Notes under the pieces: model-generated
The model's input: only the letters and a program-made list of their open reading frames with translations
What the model was told of the DNA's origin: nothing
The model's database searches: none
Shown: positions 23,381-33,908 of the stretch, one piece after another
How positions within the stretch are numbered: position 1 is the first letter of the stretch
Layout of the letters: every line of letters begins with the position of its first letter
Source: Chalara sp. BL73
Taxonomy: Eukaryota; Ascomycota; Leotiomycetes; Helotiales
Direction of reading: 5' to 3'
Assembly: GCA_918026815.1 (NCBI GenBank)
Contig: CAKJVC010000187.1
Span: forward strand, 124,001 to 188,000
DNA length: 64,000 nt
Program-made: the position numbers and the translations under genes

Positions 23381-24992
23381 CAAATGGTGGTGATGAAATG
23401 CCTGCGTGTGGCTCACCAGGTTATCAAGATCATGGTGAGCTGGTCTAAGCTGAATTTCTATAGACCTTGGTGTGCTTATAGCCTTCGGTACACTAGCGCA
23501 ATCAGTACTATTGTTTTTACATAAACCCTAACACTTTATACCGTTAAATTTAGTTAGCTAGGCTACACCTTAGCTCTGGCATACTAATGAACTCTATTAT
23601 TAAGATACTATAGAATCAGGATGACTGGAGTCTATGAAGAGTCCTTTACTTCTGTGCAAGGCCATTTCTACCAACACGACCTAATATGGTGTGAATTTGT
23701 ATGCCTATAGAGCGGGGCTAGGTAAACATGTATAGCTCCTAGTTAGAGAGCACCTCATACAACCCTCGATGCATGTATGTATTTGGGCCCCTTAGGGTGT
23801 CTAAAGCAGCCTATACAGGCCTACGCCCTCTAAGTATGATCGCGATACACAGGATCAAAACATGTATTTTCAGGCACGTAGGGGCAAAAATCCTCATGTG
23901 GTAAGTTACCTCTGCATTCCAAAGTCCTAATATCTTGTGATTATAGCGATTTCCACTAGCACTTTAGAGTCCGGCTCTACTAAGAATTTCCATATGTTCG
24001 TAAATCAGATACAGTAGAATTTCGAAAAGCCAGTATCTGCTCTAGGTCAGCCGAAAGGGTCAGCGGCTTAAATCCTTGGGAAGACATTCATGACTTGTCC
24101 GTCACGTGATAGAGAAACTACGGGTCAATGTCCACAGATGTAATCCTACTGTAAGTTAATTTCCCTTCTTGCCTTGTGTAGTGAACTACGTAACATGTAC
24201 TTCGTATCCCTGTCTCATATATAATGGCCCACAACTCACGAGATTGTCCGTTTGAGCCGCATCCAACGTAAAAGTTCTATCCCCGTGCATACTTGAACTA
24301 CGTCACAGTCATTGCCAAGCATTTTGCCCCAGCCGCCAACAATACTCGATCCCGATGGAAGGAAGTCAAATTTAATGCCATGTGCCCCACCTGCCATTGG
24401 TGTTACCGTATTCGAGTAAGTTTGGCTGCGATTTGCACGTTGGTTTCCATTCTTTGTGTAGTGTAATAGCACGTTTCTGCGGAGTCGTGACTCGATAAGT
24501 CAGTCCTCCAAGTTGTGGCTAGTGTAGCATAGAGAATGGGAGGTGCCAAGATGTGGCTGGTGACATCTAGAATGCAAATCTTGGGTCGAATTCAGAAAGT
24601 CCATCTCCTTCGTGACCGTGCGCTTTATACAAAAAGCAGGGAAGCTGTCGAAAAATCCTCTTTGCACCAATCAAATTCTTGATGTCAAAGAAGGTTAAAT
24701 TACTTTGATTGCCTATGAGAATGCAGGGTGGGAGCGATCTCCGGCATGATGTCAGACAGCATGATGGTGGGCTATGACGCACTATTTGGTGAGAAGTGAA
24801 TGTTGTGGTATGTTTTGTTGTGAAAGGACGCCTTTATAAAGTAACAGCTTTGCCACGGTGTAGATTTCTTTTTTTCTCATCAACAATAAAACTCAGAATT
24901 TCATAAGTACTATCTTTGAAGACTTCACTTAGTCCGATACTCAATATCAAAATCACAAGCAACTCAAGCTACACAGTGCAACTACATTCAAA
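23381..24992. other. intergenic, one doubtful small reading frame
   Basis: AT-rich. A minus-strand frame at 24236-24472 contains a compositionally protein-like stretch (GGAHGIKFDFLPSG, two Cys further on) that could be an exon of a small secreted protein, but no start or splice partner is convincing. The frame at 24567-24782 on the same strand has no support either. The last 150 bp hold the promoter and leader of the next gene. Confidence 0.3.
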
Positions 24993-25248
24993 ATGGGAGC
25001 CGTCGTATCTTGCGTATGTCCACTAACAACCCAGGATTAGTATAATAAGGAGCATCACTAACAAAACACAGATAAAATCCCTCTTCCAAACCATCGGAGC
25101 AGTCCTGATGGCCATCGTCAATGGCATTGGCAATGTCCTCAAGGCCATCATCAGCGGCATCCAGTCATTCTTCAACATTATCATCTCCTGCCTAACCTGC
25201 GGTCGCGGTGGACGCCGTCGTGGCACGCGTACAACGAGTCGCGTCTGA
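24993..25248 (+). CDS. Conserved small fungal protein with predicted N-terminal lipidation, 65 residues
   Basis: Exon 1 (24993-25013) encodes only MGAVVSC. A 58-bp phase-0 intron (GTATGT, TCACTAAC branch, ACACAG acceptor) separates it from exon 2 (25072-25248). The start M-G-x-x-x-S matches the N-myristoylation consensus (Gly2, Ser6), and Cys7 next to it is a likely palmitoylation site. Two amphipathic or hydrophobic helices (IGAVLMAIVNGIGNVLKAII; SFFNIIISCLTC) follow, then a short Arg-rich tail (GRGGRRRGTRTTSRV). I recognise this as a small protein widespread in filamentous ascomycetes but of unknown function. The features suggest a peripheral membrane peptide. The ATG context (caaaATGG) is good and the splice sites are textbook. 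Confidence 0.8.
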
Positions 25249-26324
25249 TCTGGCCCCTCTTGAAAGGGGGGCAGGTCTCGAATTGAAGGAGAGGTATGGG
25301 GAAGCAGGAGAAGCGAAGTGTACGATAGGCATGGATTGAGGAATGGGAGGAAACGATGGAATTTATTTGCACGACGCGATGTTAAATCTTCAGAATACCC
25401 CGGCATTAGACCACCTTGCGTGTTGCTCACGGTGATGATAGAAGCAATGATAATGAATTATAACATTCAAATACTTTTTCTTATTCTCTGTGAAATTCTT
25501 GAAAAAGCTCTTAAAATTTTTTGCAATAGGCGATTCTCGATAAGTTGAGCTCAAGATATTACATACCCACACTCACGTCACCAGGAAACTTAAGTCTATT
25601 AGCATTGGGTTTAGAGCTCTGATTTCCCCACCACGCGCCAAATGATGCCATGGCGCCTCGTAGAACATTGGGCAAAGAGCTTCTTGCGATGGTGAGTTCT
25701 AGTTGGTCTCCTATTTATCGCCCCCTCAACTTTCCTCCTTGAGTTTTCCTCCTCGAGACACAATATTAGCTCCATGAAGCGTAATGAGAAATCTCTCTTT
25801 GTACCTGGCTAACTGCCACTTGACTCCTTGGCTTTTAAGCACGCGCAATCATATCTCCTTGATTTGTGCTTAAGAACTCAGTACGGAAGCTGGGCACCAT
25901 ATGGTTGGTTTGACCGTACTTCTTGTTGGGACTGGCAAAGCACTTTGGATAAATATAAGGCGTCGGTCAGAAACCCGCTTAGGTTAGAACGATGCACCGT
26001 CTTTTCTAATATTTGAATTGAAAAAAACAAGCAGCCTACCGCTGCAAGGGTTAGGTTTCATTCACCACTTCGAATATAATTTTAAGGTCAAACTTTTCAT
26101 CTTTCTGCGGCCTCACCTTGTCATCCCAACGTTTTACAACAAAGTTTTTTACAGACTGTACGTCATTGCAATTCTATTAAAGTCAGCAGTAGCATCAATC
26201 TCGATTCTATTCAATCCTATGCTACCCGCAACGTGCTATTCTAAGCTACGATAGCTTCTAATATTAACCAGCGCCTCCTCAGGTACCGAAAAACGCTCCT
26301 GTCCGCTTCGAACCTTCCAATATC
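25249..26324. other. intergenic, no supported gene
   Basis: AT-rich 3' flank followed by the promoter of a 2EXR gene. An ATG at about 25650 begins a 14-codon stretch (MAPRRTLGKELLAM) ending at a GTGAGT donor, but no continuing exon could be found. It may be a relic. Confidence 0.4.
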
Positions 26325-27220
26325 ATGTTAGAGTCACGTCATCTAATGTGGCCATTGAAGAAACGACAGAAGATATATAAGAAACGTTACAAGGCAACTG
26401 ATGATGCCTCTGTATCAGATCTGGAGGCCGGGATTCTCTCCTTGAAGATTCCAGCAGAGCGAAGGTTCACTCATTTCCTTGAACTCCCTCCAGAGCTGCG
26501 GCTTGCAATTTGGAGGCTAGCGCAGCCTAGCCCACGATATATCCAATTACGACCGATTCATTGGGCGGGATATAGAATGTGGTCGATGATATCGCACGAG
26601 AAGTCCCCTGCTTTACTATTCACCTGTGTCGAGGCTAGAATCGAAACTCTCAATGCTTAGTACGTATGGGGTTACGGTCCTTCGTAGCTGTGAATATTGC
26701 TGACCAAAAATGACTAGCCGCCGGATCATATCACCATTTCCAAGGAGCTCGTTCAAAGCCGTGTACTTTGATGAGCAAAGAGATATCCTTTGCTTACCAT
26801 CGCATCTAGCCGCCCGTGATTTTGATGTTTGCCTTTCCACGTAAGCAAGCCTCCATACGCCAATAGACTTGCCACTAATCCGTGTATAGATGCATGCAAA
26901 TTCAATTTCATGTTCCGAACCTGCGCCATCTTGCTGTGTCGATCAATTTCTGGGAAACTTTGGCTAGTGTACACTGGTTTTCGGAAGACATTTTCCCATT
27001 CTTTCGGGGAATTCGCTGCTTGGACGATCTCACCGTTGTGGTCACTGAGCAAGGAACATCTGGTCGACCCACGTGGGGATTCCGAGAACGTGGCCCAAAC
27101 TTTGAGATTGATAACTTCAGTGCTGAACAGGAAAGGGAGATCAGGGCTACATTTGATCATCTCCAGAAAAGATGTGATGGGTGGAGTACTACACAGTTGA
27201 AGATAGGAGGTTTCAGTTGA
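26325..27220 (+). CDS. 2EXR-family protein, intact three-exon gene
   Basis: Exons 26325-26659, 26718-26840 and 26890-27220 give 262 residues. Both introns (58 bp GTACGT…ACTAG and 49 bp GTAAGC…TATAG) are phase 2. The 2EXR signature FTHFLELPPELRLAIWRLAQ lies at residues about 47-66, followed by RYIQL and the second signature ALLFTCVEAR just before intron 1. The middle exon carries VYFDEQRD and the last exon NLRHLAV, a pattern shared with the two degraded relatives downstream. No enzymatic motif is seen and the family has no established function. This is the best-preserved multi-exon member of the cluster and serves as the template for reading the others. Confidence 0.85.
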
Positions 27221-27389
27221 TCGTGGATCAGAGAATAGTGATAATGAATCTAAGATTGTAAGCTGAAAGGCATTTTCGCTGAAAAGCTCAACCGCAAGGA
27301 AAAGTCCTGGTGGTGCGAAATATTATCTGATATCATATCATGTGAACCGGAATTTATGCTGCTTAAACGATTATAGTGTGTGTGGCTTT

Positions 27390-28134
27390 ATGCAAGACCG
27401 TTTACATTTATTCGACGATTCAACAACGAAAGTAGATGCCTCTACCGAACTTGTAGTCAAGGATCCTAAAGCATCATACGAATTTCATCAATTCCCTCAG
27501 CTCCCTACTGAAATTCGACTTAAAATTTGGCAGCTTGGATGCCTGGCTCCAAGATCTATTATATTTCGCGAATTTCGCCGAGTCCGTTGGAGAGCAAGCG
27601 AGTCATTTTCGCTCGCCCAGCCAGAAATATCCCCAGCTCTACTCTTCACACGCCAGGAGGCGAGAAATGAGACTCTTAAAACCCAGTACGTGTTTTTGTG
27701 TTTCAAGGCGCTGGACATTGCTAACTTGGAATTCATTAGTCATCGGCTTAACATTAAGCTACCTCCCACGTATTACAAGAGAGCGTACCCTGTGTACATT
27801 GATGAACGGTGAGACGCCGTGGTGTTGTTGTATCCCTCTTAGGATATCGGCGAAGAGCTCAAATTCCTTTATGTTGGACTACGGCTTATCAACAAAGTAT
27901 TGATTAATCAATTACTCAAGGTGTAACCATCTTATACCGCAACTCGAAAATTTACGCCACCTTGCCAAAAACTCCCGTTTGTTTCAGAATCTTGCTATAA
28001 AGTGGGGACAAATTTTGCTCAGCGTAGATGGGGATTGTTTCTTCAGCAATATTAAAAAGTTTGAGACTTCGACTGTTGACATAAGCAAGAGTTGCATACA
28101 TGCTATTTTTAACTCCAACGAACTTGACGAATAG
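27390..28134 (+). pseudogene. 2EXR-family copy with premature stops
   Basis: The N-terminal exon (ATG 27390; QFPQLPTEIRLKIWQLG, then ALLFTRQEAR) ends at a GTACGT donor in the same place and phase as the intact neighbour. The second exon starts after CATTAG near 27740 and reads into VYIDER. There the frame meets a TGA at 27810-27812 and a TAG about ten codons on, although the codons beyond continue to resemble the family (DIGEELKFLYVG). A third segment near 27925-28134 (QLENLRHLAKN…) aligns with the last exon of the intact gene and ends in TAG. A 34-bp intron spanning both stops (GTGAGA…CTTAG) is conceivable, but it shifts the frame away from the family-like reading. I therefore call a pseudogene. 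Confidence 0.6.
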
Positions 28135-28494
28135 AATGTACTTTGGCTAAGAATTATCTGAGATAAACTATGTAGTGTTGTGACTATACAATATCTCCCT
28201 GTATCACAGGATTCATTTTTAAAACAGCATTACATAGTGACTTTCTCCGTAATATAAGTTTCAGCTAGGCTAAGTAGTATATCAAATACACTAACGATGA
28301 GAATATATAGTAGATAAAGTTATGGCCGGTTTTCGTTGGAATACTCTCAGGTGAAGGCTAGGCTTTTACTCCAATGAGAAACTGGGCGGAGAAGGGGCTA
28401 GATATATGCACGAACAGAGACTACTCATGCTTACGTCTGATAGAGCAAGGCTATACGTCTACATTGGTGGTATAGCAGTATCAAAGGCAATTGG
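28135..28494. other. degraded sequence between the 2EXR pseudogene and the kinase fragment
   Basis: No open frame. On the minus strand, short stretches resemble the middle of an aminoglycoside-phosphotransferase-fold kinase in shifting frames, which suggests that the fragment at 28495-29244 once extended to here. Confidence 0.3.
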
Positions 28495-29244
28495 TTATGG
28501 CAGACAGAATCTTACAGGCAAAACCTGTGTCAGCGACAACGCTGCGGCGGCGGTCACAGATAATTTAGTTTTCTCACTATCAGAAAAGGCTCCAATGGAA
28601 ACGAACAGTATTGAGTGCCTAATATCGAATATCACACCAATGCTATTAGTTGAGCCTTTGGATACTAAAGTGTGACCTAAGCGCTTCGGTGTTGGTACCT
28701 CCGGGGCATGAGTGTTGACAAACTGCAGGTTGGTGATATGATCGGGATCAATGTGGGTGCAAATCTTGACGGCCACAGATGATCCGATATCCAAGACAAA
28801 AGAATTATGTAGATTCCATAAAATTTGACCATTCTTAATACGCTGATTTAACCCCTCCATTATATCCGCAGAAAGTTGACCAGATACTGAATCCAGTGAA
28901 ACTTCCTTCGACTCGATTTGAGCAAGAAGCCGACTATGTAACGGACAAATAACTTCCGTGGAAGCTTTTTGTAGAAGCCTTTCCTGGGCAGCCATAGGGT
29001 CTCGATCATTATTAGTGACAGGCTGTACCGTTTTGGTTGCGATTTTTCGAGCCGCTGCCTCCCCAAGGCGAGCACGAAGTCCAGGATACGTGGCAGCCTG
29101 TTGCTGTAGAATATTCGACAAATCAACAGCGGAGTCAGCTTGAACTTTGGAAGTTACATGATGTAGAATGGTGGTGTTGGCAAGCCTGTAGCCTTCGTGT
29201 GCTGGAGTCTCAGCCGTGGCCGATGAACTCTCTAGTTGGACCAT
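28495..29244 (-). pseudogene. N-terminal fragment of an APH/protein-kinase-fold protein
   Basis: The frame runs from the ATG at 29244 (MVQLESSSATAETP) to a TAA at 28495. Residues about 145-190 have the form of the small lobe of fungal kinase-like/phosphotransferase (APH) proteins: FVLDIGSSVAVKICTHID with the β3 lysine, then ITNLQFVNTHAPEVPTPKRLG with the αC-like segment and P-x-P-x-x-LG turn. The frame then runs into sequence that does not match and stops, with no HGD catalytic loop or metal-binding Asp. The catalytic half is missing or scrambled downstream, so it cannot be an active kinase. The first 90 residues are Ala/Gln-rich helix of unknown role. Confidence 0.5.
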
Positions 29245-30130
29245 GTCGAATTGAAGCCAAGCTAACACGCTTCCGTTTCAAATGTTTTGCATCATTCGCA
29301 AGGCGAAAAGGTAGAAGAGAAGCAGGGCTTGGGATAATGACTACTGCCAAGACTTATCTACGCTAGCAAGGGGCTCTCACTAATGTATATAAAAACTTAT
29401 TAATATTATTTTATTATTCTTTTCTTATTGTCACGGGCGCACTCGATAGTCAAGACAGACGTGCTTCCATTCCTTAAAATATTGAGAACAGAACTAACTA
29501 CGAAGAAATGGCTTCCTTATATGCCTCTATTTCAGGTGGCGGCGATGCACGCCACACGACGTACGCGTGACAAAATCTTAGTACAATTTGTTTTAATAAA
29601 TATTTATTATTTATTAATCAATTATGTTTTAATTTTATTTCGGATTAAACCTCTTTTCCCGCCCGCAGAGTTGTGCATACGCAGATGTGGGTATTGGGTG
29701 AAAACGAGAAAAGAAAGTCCTGCTTGATGGCTGGCAGGTGTCGAGATTCCGATCGAGAAACAGCTATATACACGATGGAGTGCTACCAGACTTTGCCTTG
29801 GCTTCAGGCTTTAAATTACTAGGGAAGTAAGAAGGACAATACTGAAACAGCAGCAAAACTTCCGTCTGTAGAGGTGCTTGCGAGAAGAATAAATTTGCAA
29901 TCAAGATGACTTGTTTTAACTCAAATGTTTTGTGAATGTTATTGGGAACCCTTGACTTCTCCTGCGGACCGTATTGCCAATTCTCATTCATACACCATTT
30001 TTGGTTTACTCACAATGGCTATCTTGCGGGCACTTGAACATATTTATTAATACCATCAACCTCTACACTTTTTTTCACTTTTTTCACTTTATGTATCTTT
30101 CCTTGGTCAACCAATATCACATAAAGCACG
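29245..30130. other. intergenic, AT-rich, no supported gene
   Basis: Low-complexity AT stretches (29395-29425 and 29590-29645). Contains the upstream region of the next 2EXR gene. Confidence 0.5.
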
Positions 30131-31118
30131 ATGTCTAGTAACATTCCAACTAAGGCCTTTATTCCACCATTAGGTGCCCAAGCTCCTGCAAACTTAGACC
30201 GCTCTGGTGACGCTATCATGGGCGGTGTTGAGGCTACTGGGTCACCGTCACCTAGCACCCGCCTTCAAGAGAATGAAGAACCGTCCTTCCATCTCTTTCT
30301 AGGCCTCCCTACAGAGGTCCGTCTCGCGATCTGGGGATATGCACGTCCAGACCCCAGAGTAATCATATTTGATATGGATTACGACTCGAATGGTAATATA
30401 ATTTTGGTATGCTTCGCAAACAAAAGGGTCTCCGTCACTGTTATGGACAAACAGCGAGGCTAGAGAACGGACCCTTGAGGCTTAGTAAGTTCGTCTACAT
30501 CATATCCTTGTCTCCCATAACTCGAGTGCCTTTATATCCAAGACATCCTTAATGAACCATAACCTGCAGCCGCAAAGTCGGGACGCGCCATCACGAACAG
30601 CCTTCTTCGTCTGGCGCTACGTATATGGATCAGCAGCGAGATCTAGTTGCTCTGCCGCATTTTTCATCTGGGATCACCGATAATGATAAATGTCTCCTGT
30701 ATGGTCAAGTCGTCCACATCTCCTTCAACTCAAGCTTAACTTGTGCAGCTTCAGGATCTTAAAACTAAGTGAACCCAACATCCAGCGCTTGGGCATAACC
30801 TCTGGTACTTGGAAACGCTTACTCACTAAGTGGGGCGACGGCGCGAAGGATACCTTCTTCACTAGATTCGCCGGGTTAGAAGAGCTTGTTATTGGCTCCC
30901 CCCTCAGTGGGGAAGAGGATGTGGATAACGCCATTCTGGAATGTAGGGATGGAGATGTATCTAAGGAGGCCATTGGGGACCTGCTCTGGGATGCAGACGA
31001 CGTGCGCGCTTGGGAGGAGGTCAAGAGCAAGCATCATGGATGGAAGCACACGAAGCTTATGCTGGGGAGGTTTTCGGCTAAATATCTGCAACAGCGTCAA
31101 GACCTGAGAGAAGTGTAA
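30131..31118 (+). pseudogene. 2EXR-family gene, three exons, apparently frame-shifted in exon 1
   Basis: Exon 1 starts at 30131 (MSSNIPTKAFIPPLG) and carries the signature FHLFLGLPTEVRLAIWGYA and RVIIFDMDYD. The second signature (SLLWTNSEARERTLEAY) ends at a GTAAGT donor at 30485, as in the relatives. Exons 30570-30698 and 30749-31118 splice in frame (CTGCAG and GTGCAG acceptors). Within exon 1 the two signature parts are one base out of register around 30410-30430. Either a base was gained in the AAAA run there, or a very short 34-bp intron (GTAATA…AAAAG) is removed. The latter also restores frame, so the gene may be functional. The C-terminal exon (IQRLGITSGTWKRLL…) is intact and ends DLREV. 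Confidence 0.55.
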
Positions 31119-31423
31119 GGTAGCCTTTTCCTTCTACAAATCGATGGTTTTATCATGCCTGAGTTTCTGACCTGGCGAGATTGCTGAATAGGCGATTCTC
31201 AGGGAGTTTGAAATTTCCTCAAGATCTGCGAACGCGGTTCTATTACGCTGGCATGAAAAGAAGATTCTTCTAGAAGAGTTTTGATATCTTTCGATGCCTC
31301 TGGGACCCCTGACAAACAATCATGCATCACATGATTTTAATCCCCCTAAAATCAAGCGCTTGCGCAGACGAAATATATACACACCTGAAAGCCTCCATTC
31401 TCACCTTCCCCGTGATCAAACCC

Positions 31424-33022
31424 CTACGTCCCTCCCCAACCGTCCCACCAATAATTCTTCCCGTCTCCCCACCCGCCCCTCTGCCCTTCTAACTGCTCCA
31501 TCGTCATACACCTCGGATGATAATGGTCTTCCTCTTCCCCCCAGGGAAACATGGCTATGAAGCATACCTCATCGATAGCGCATTTGGGGCAGAGTTTCCA
31601 ATCTGGCCAGTTGAGGTAGTATATTAGCTCGGTTATGAGCTTGTGAGCTGAGGAGACGGATGTGGATGGGGATGTGCTTGAAGGGAAGGACTCAATAAGC
31701 AGCGAGCGTGCGGAGAATAAAGTGCTGCAGATACGTGTTGTGACGGTTTTTATGGCTGCGTAGATGAGCCGGTCTTGTGCTGTTTTGAGGTGCGGCGTTA
31801 CTGGTAAGAGAAAATGCACCGCGCAGGTCTCGATGGATTCTTCTATTGGTGGGATGGTGGCGTTGTAGTTTATGTATAGGTTCAAGAGCGTGTTGGTCAT
31901 GCCTAGGAACCGCTTCCGTGGTGGTCTCGTGGCGAGGAGCTGTAGCCGGTCTGAGAACCGTGCCGTGATCATGTCGACCACCCGACCTTGCCAGTCGATA
32001 CTCGATTTTTCGTCTCGAGTGTGCAGTATCGAGGCGAGGTCGTTCTTGATTCGGAGGAGCTGAGCTGGGTCTGCGTAGACCAGACGCGGATCGCGGTTTT
32101 CAGGGATTGGATTCGTGAGGTTAGTTGGATAGAAAAATGCAGATACCATGTTCGAGTACTCAATCTTGACTCTGCTTGAGTCGATGCCGCCATATCTTTG
32201 AGCAGCCTCACGCACGTACTCATAGAGTGTCGCGCTTCCTTCATCCTCATCCCCAAACTTCTTCGGTTTTCGGTGGTTAGATAACATTTCCACACTGGAG
32301 GAGAAGTTACACATGATGACTTCGAAACCAGTTTCCATGCGGATGATGCCATCGATACCCCATTCCTTGCCCTGGTCACAGAGACCAGTTGCCTTCTTAA
32401 GGTCCTGATGGAAATCGGTCGTGTTATCCATGAGGATCATGTCCTGCGCGTCCATGGTGCCGCGGCCGCAGTTCGCGGCAGACATGCCGTCCAGGTAGAG
32501 TAAGCGCAACGGCCGTGTGGCTTGGTAGGTTTGGAGGTAGCCAGACAACCATTCACAGTCCGAGTCGCCATCTCTATCTTCTTCTAGCTTAGGCATCTGA
32601 GTCTGTTCGAGCAGCAAGGACCACCGGGTGCTTAGCATATGCGGTGCGGTGGGGGGAGGAGGCTGAATGGGGTGCCAACACCGCCTCCTGGGGGTAGCGA
32701 AGTATTCCGCATGCTGAATCTCGAAAGCCAGCCATTCCAGGCCGGTCACGGGACGTGGATCTCTGACGGTGCCGTGGTATAGAAGGGTTCCGGCAGGAAC
32801 GGTGGCGAGGAAGAAGGACATGCCGTTGTGCTGGACCGAAGAGCCCCATTGGCGCATCGACGAGTGGATGGTATTGAAAATAGCGGCAGCATTTGACTTT
32901 GCGCTTTCGATATTGAAGCTATATGGGTCATGGCTGGGTGTGAGGATGACTTGCGATTGGGGCTGGGATGCGAGAATAGAGGTAAGCAGAATGAAGAGAA
33001 AGGCTATTAAACACAACATCAT
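31424..33022 (-). CDS. Secreted protein of unknown function, 532 residues
   Basis: A single uninterrupted exon. The first in-frame ATG (33022) opens a classical signal peptide (MMLCLIAFLFILLTSILA, cleavage expected after SILAS), so the protein enters the secretory pathway. The body contains recognisable conserved blocks of a fungal secreted family without known activity: FFLATVPAGTLLYHG, LRLLYLDGMSAANCGRGTMD and DGIIRMETGFEVIMC. Several N-x-S/T sequons and paired cysteines (for example CPKCAID) fit an extracellular or vacuolar/ER protein. No transmembrane segment follows the signal peptide and no GPI-type hydrophobic tail is present; the end is Trp/Gly-rich (KNYWWDGWGGT). The YHGT-like motif is reminiscent of nucleotidyl-transfer folds, but I would not assign a function from it. 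Confidence 0.8.
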   Translation of the reverse strand: MMLCLIAFLFILLTSILASQPQSQVILTPSHDPYSFNIESAKSNAAAIFNTIHSSMRQWGSSVQHNGMSFFLATVPAGTLLYHGTVRDPRPVTGLEWLAFEIQHAEYFATPRRRCWHPIQPPPPTAPHMLSTRWSLLLEQTQMPKLEEDRDGDSDCEWLSGYLQTYQATRPLRLLYLDGMSAANCGRGTMDAQDMILMDNTTDFHQDLKKATGLCDQGKEWGIDGIIRMETGFEVIMCNFSSSVEMLSNHRKPKKFGDEDEGSATLYEYVREAAQRYGGIDSSRVKIEYSNMVSAFFYPTNLTNPIPENRDPRLVYADPAQLLRIKNDLASILHTRDEKSSIDWQGRVVDMITARFSDRLQLLATRPPRKRFLGMTNTLLNLYINYNATIPPIEESIETCAVHFLLPVTPHLKTAQDRLIYAAIKTVTTRICSTLFSARSLLIESFPSSTSPSTSVSSAHKLITELIYYLNWPDWKLCPKCAIDEVCFIAMFPWGEEEDHYHPRCMTMEQLEGQRGGWGDGKNYWWDGWGGT

Positions 33023-33908
33023 CTTGGCATGCACTAGGGTTTGTGTAACGATGGATGACTAGCGATTTACATGATGTGAATATCATAAGCCTTGTGCAAG
33101 ATTAGAAAAAAGAGAGGTATTTCGCTGACTATATTTTGTTGTTTGACTTGTTATTTAGCTGCCTGGAAATGCATCACGTAAGAGTGCGGCAATGCTTATG
33201 TCCCGCAAATCAAATGTTCGGCTCAATTTATGGACCACAATAGGATTGCTGTCTCCTTCTGTGCATGGTGTCAACAGACTGGGCAATCACAACACAATGC
33301 ACTGTCATATAGTAGAAAATGCTCATGAAATCTCGCTTATGACCTTAATTTTTGGACTCCCTAAGAGTTTTCGGTATCATCTAGAAGCTCATATCATGCT
33401 AGGGCAGTCATTTACCACATGCTGTCATCAACAACACTAGCCTATCCCAATGTACATCCCACAATCCCTTGGTATTGGTCGTGAACAATCAACTCTACAA
33501 AATGTCCTCCACTATGAAATAATATCTCAAGGAAATCCTCGCAAGTGTCAGACCTGAACAATGCTTTGCCGTCTCTCGCTACTAAACGCTCAGAGAATCG
33601 CTGCAAAATGCTTGTCCCTTTACTTTCCCGTCCCTTTGTGACCCATCATGTGCTTGCAACCAGATGCATATACCAGCCCACCCCTTTAGGGTAGATATTA
33701 GCAACAGACCGCATCTTATATTGAACATATTCTTTTCCCTTCAAAGATGTATTCCTGACAAGTGTTGTGTGAGGTGGGCCGTCACCAACCTCCCTTAAAC
33801 GCCGATGGTGAGTAATGAATAGTTAAATAGTGTGTTCCTGTTGTGGTATAGCCACATAGATATGAACTGCAGCTTATACACTTCGCTTTTATCAGAGTGA
33901 GAAGGCCT
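33023..33908. other. intergenic, no supported gene
   Basis: Upstream region of the secreted protein and 3' flank of the PAK kinase. No reading frame of interest. Confidence 0.5.

Noticed and set aside
24567..24782. Minus-strand 71-codon frame near a possible secreted-protein exon
   Set aside because: No signal peptide, no splice link to the neighbouring frame, and skewed composition.
25650..25700. Short ATG-led stretch ending at a GTGAGT donor, possible transposon-related N-terminus
   Set aside because: No downstream exon, no transposase motifs and no terminal repeats were found.
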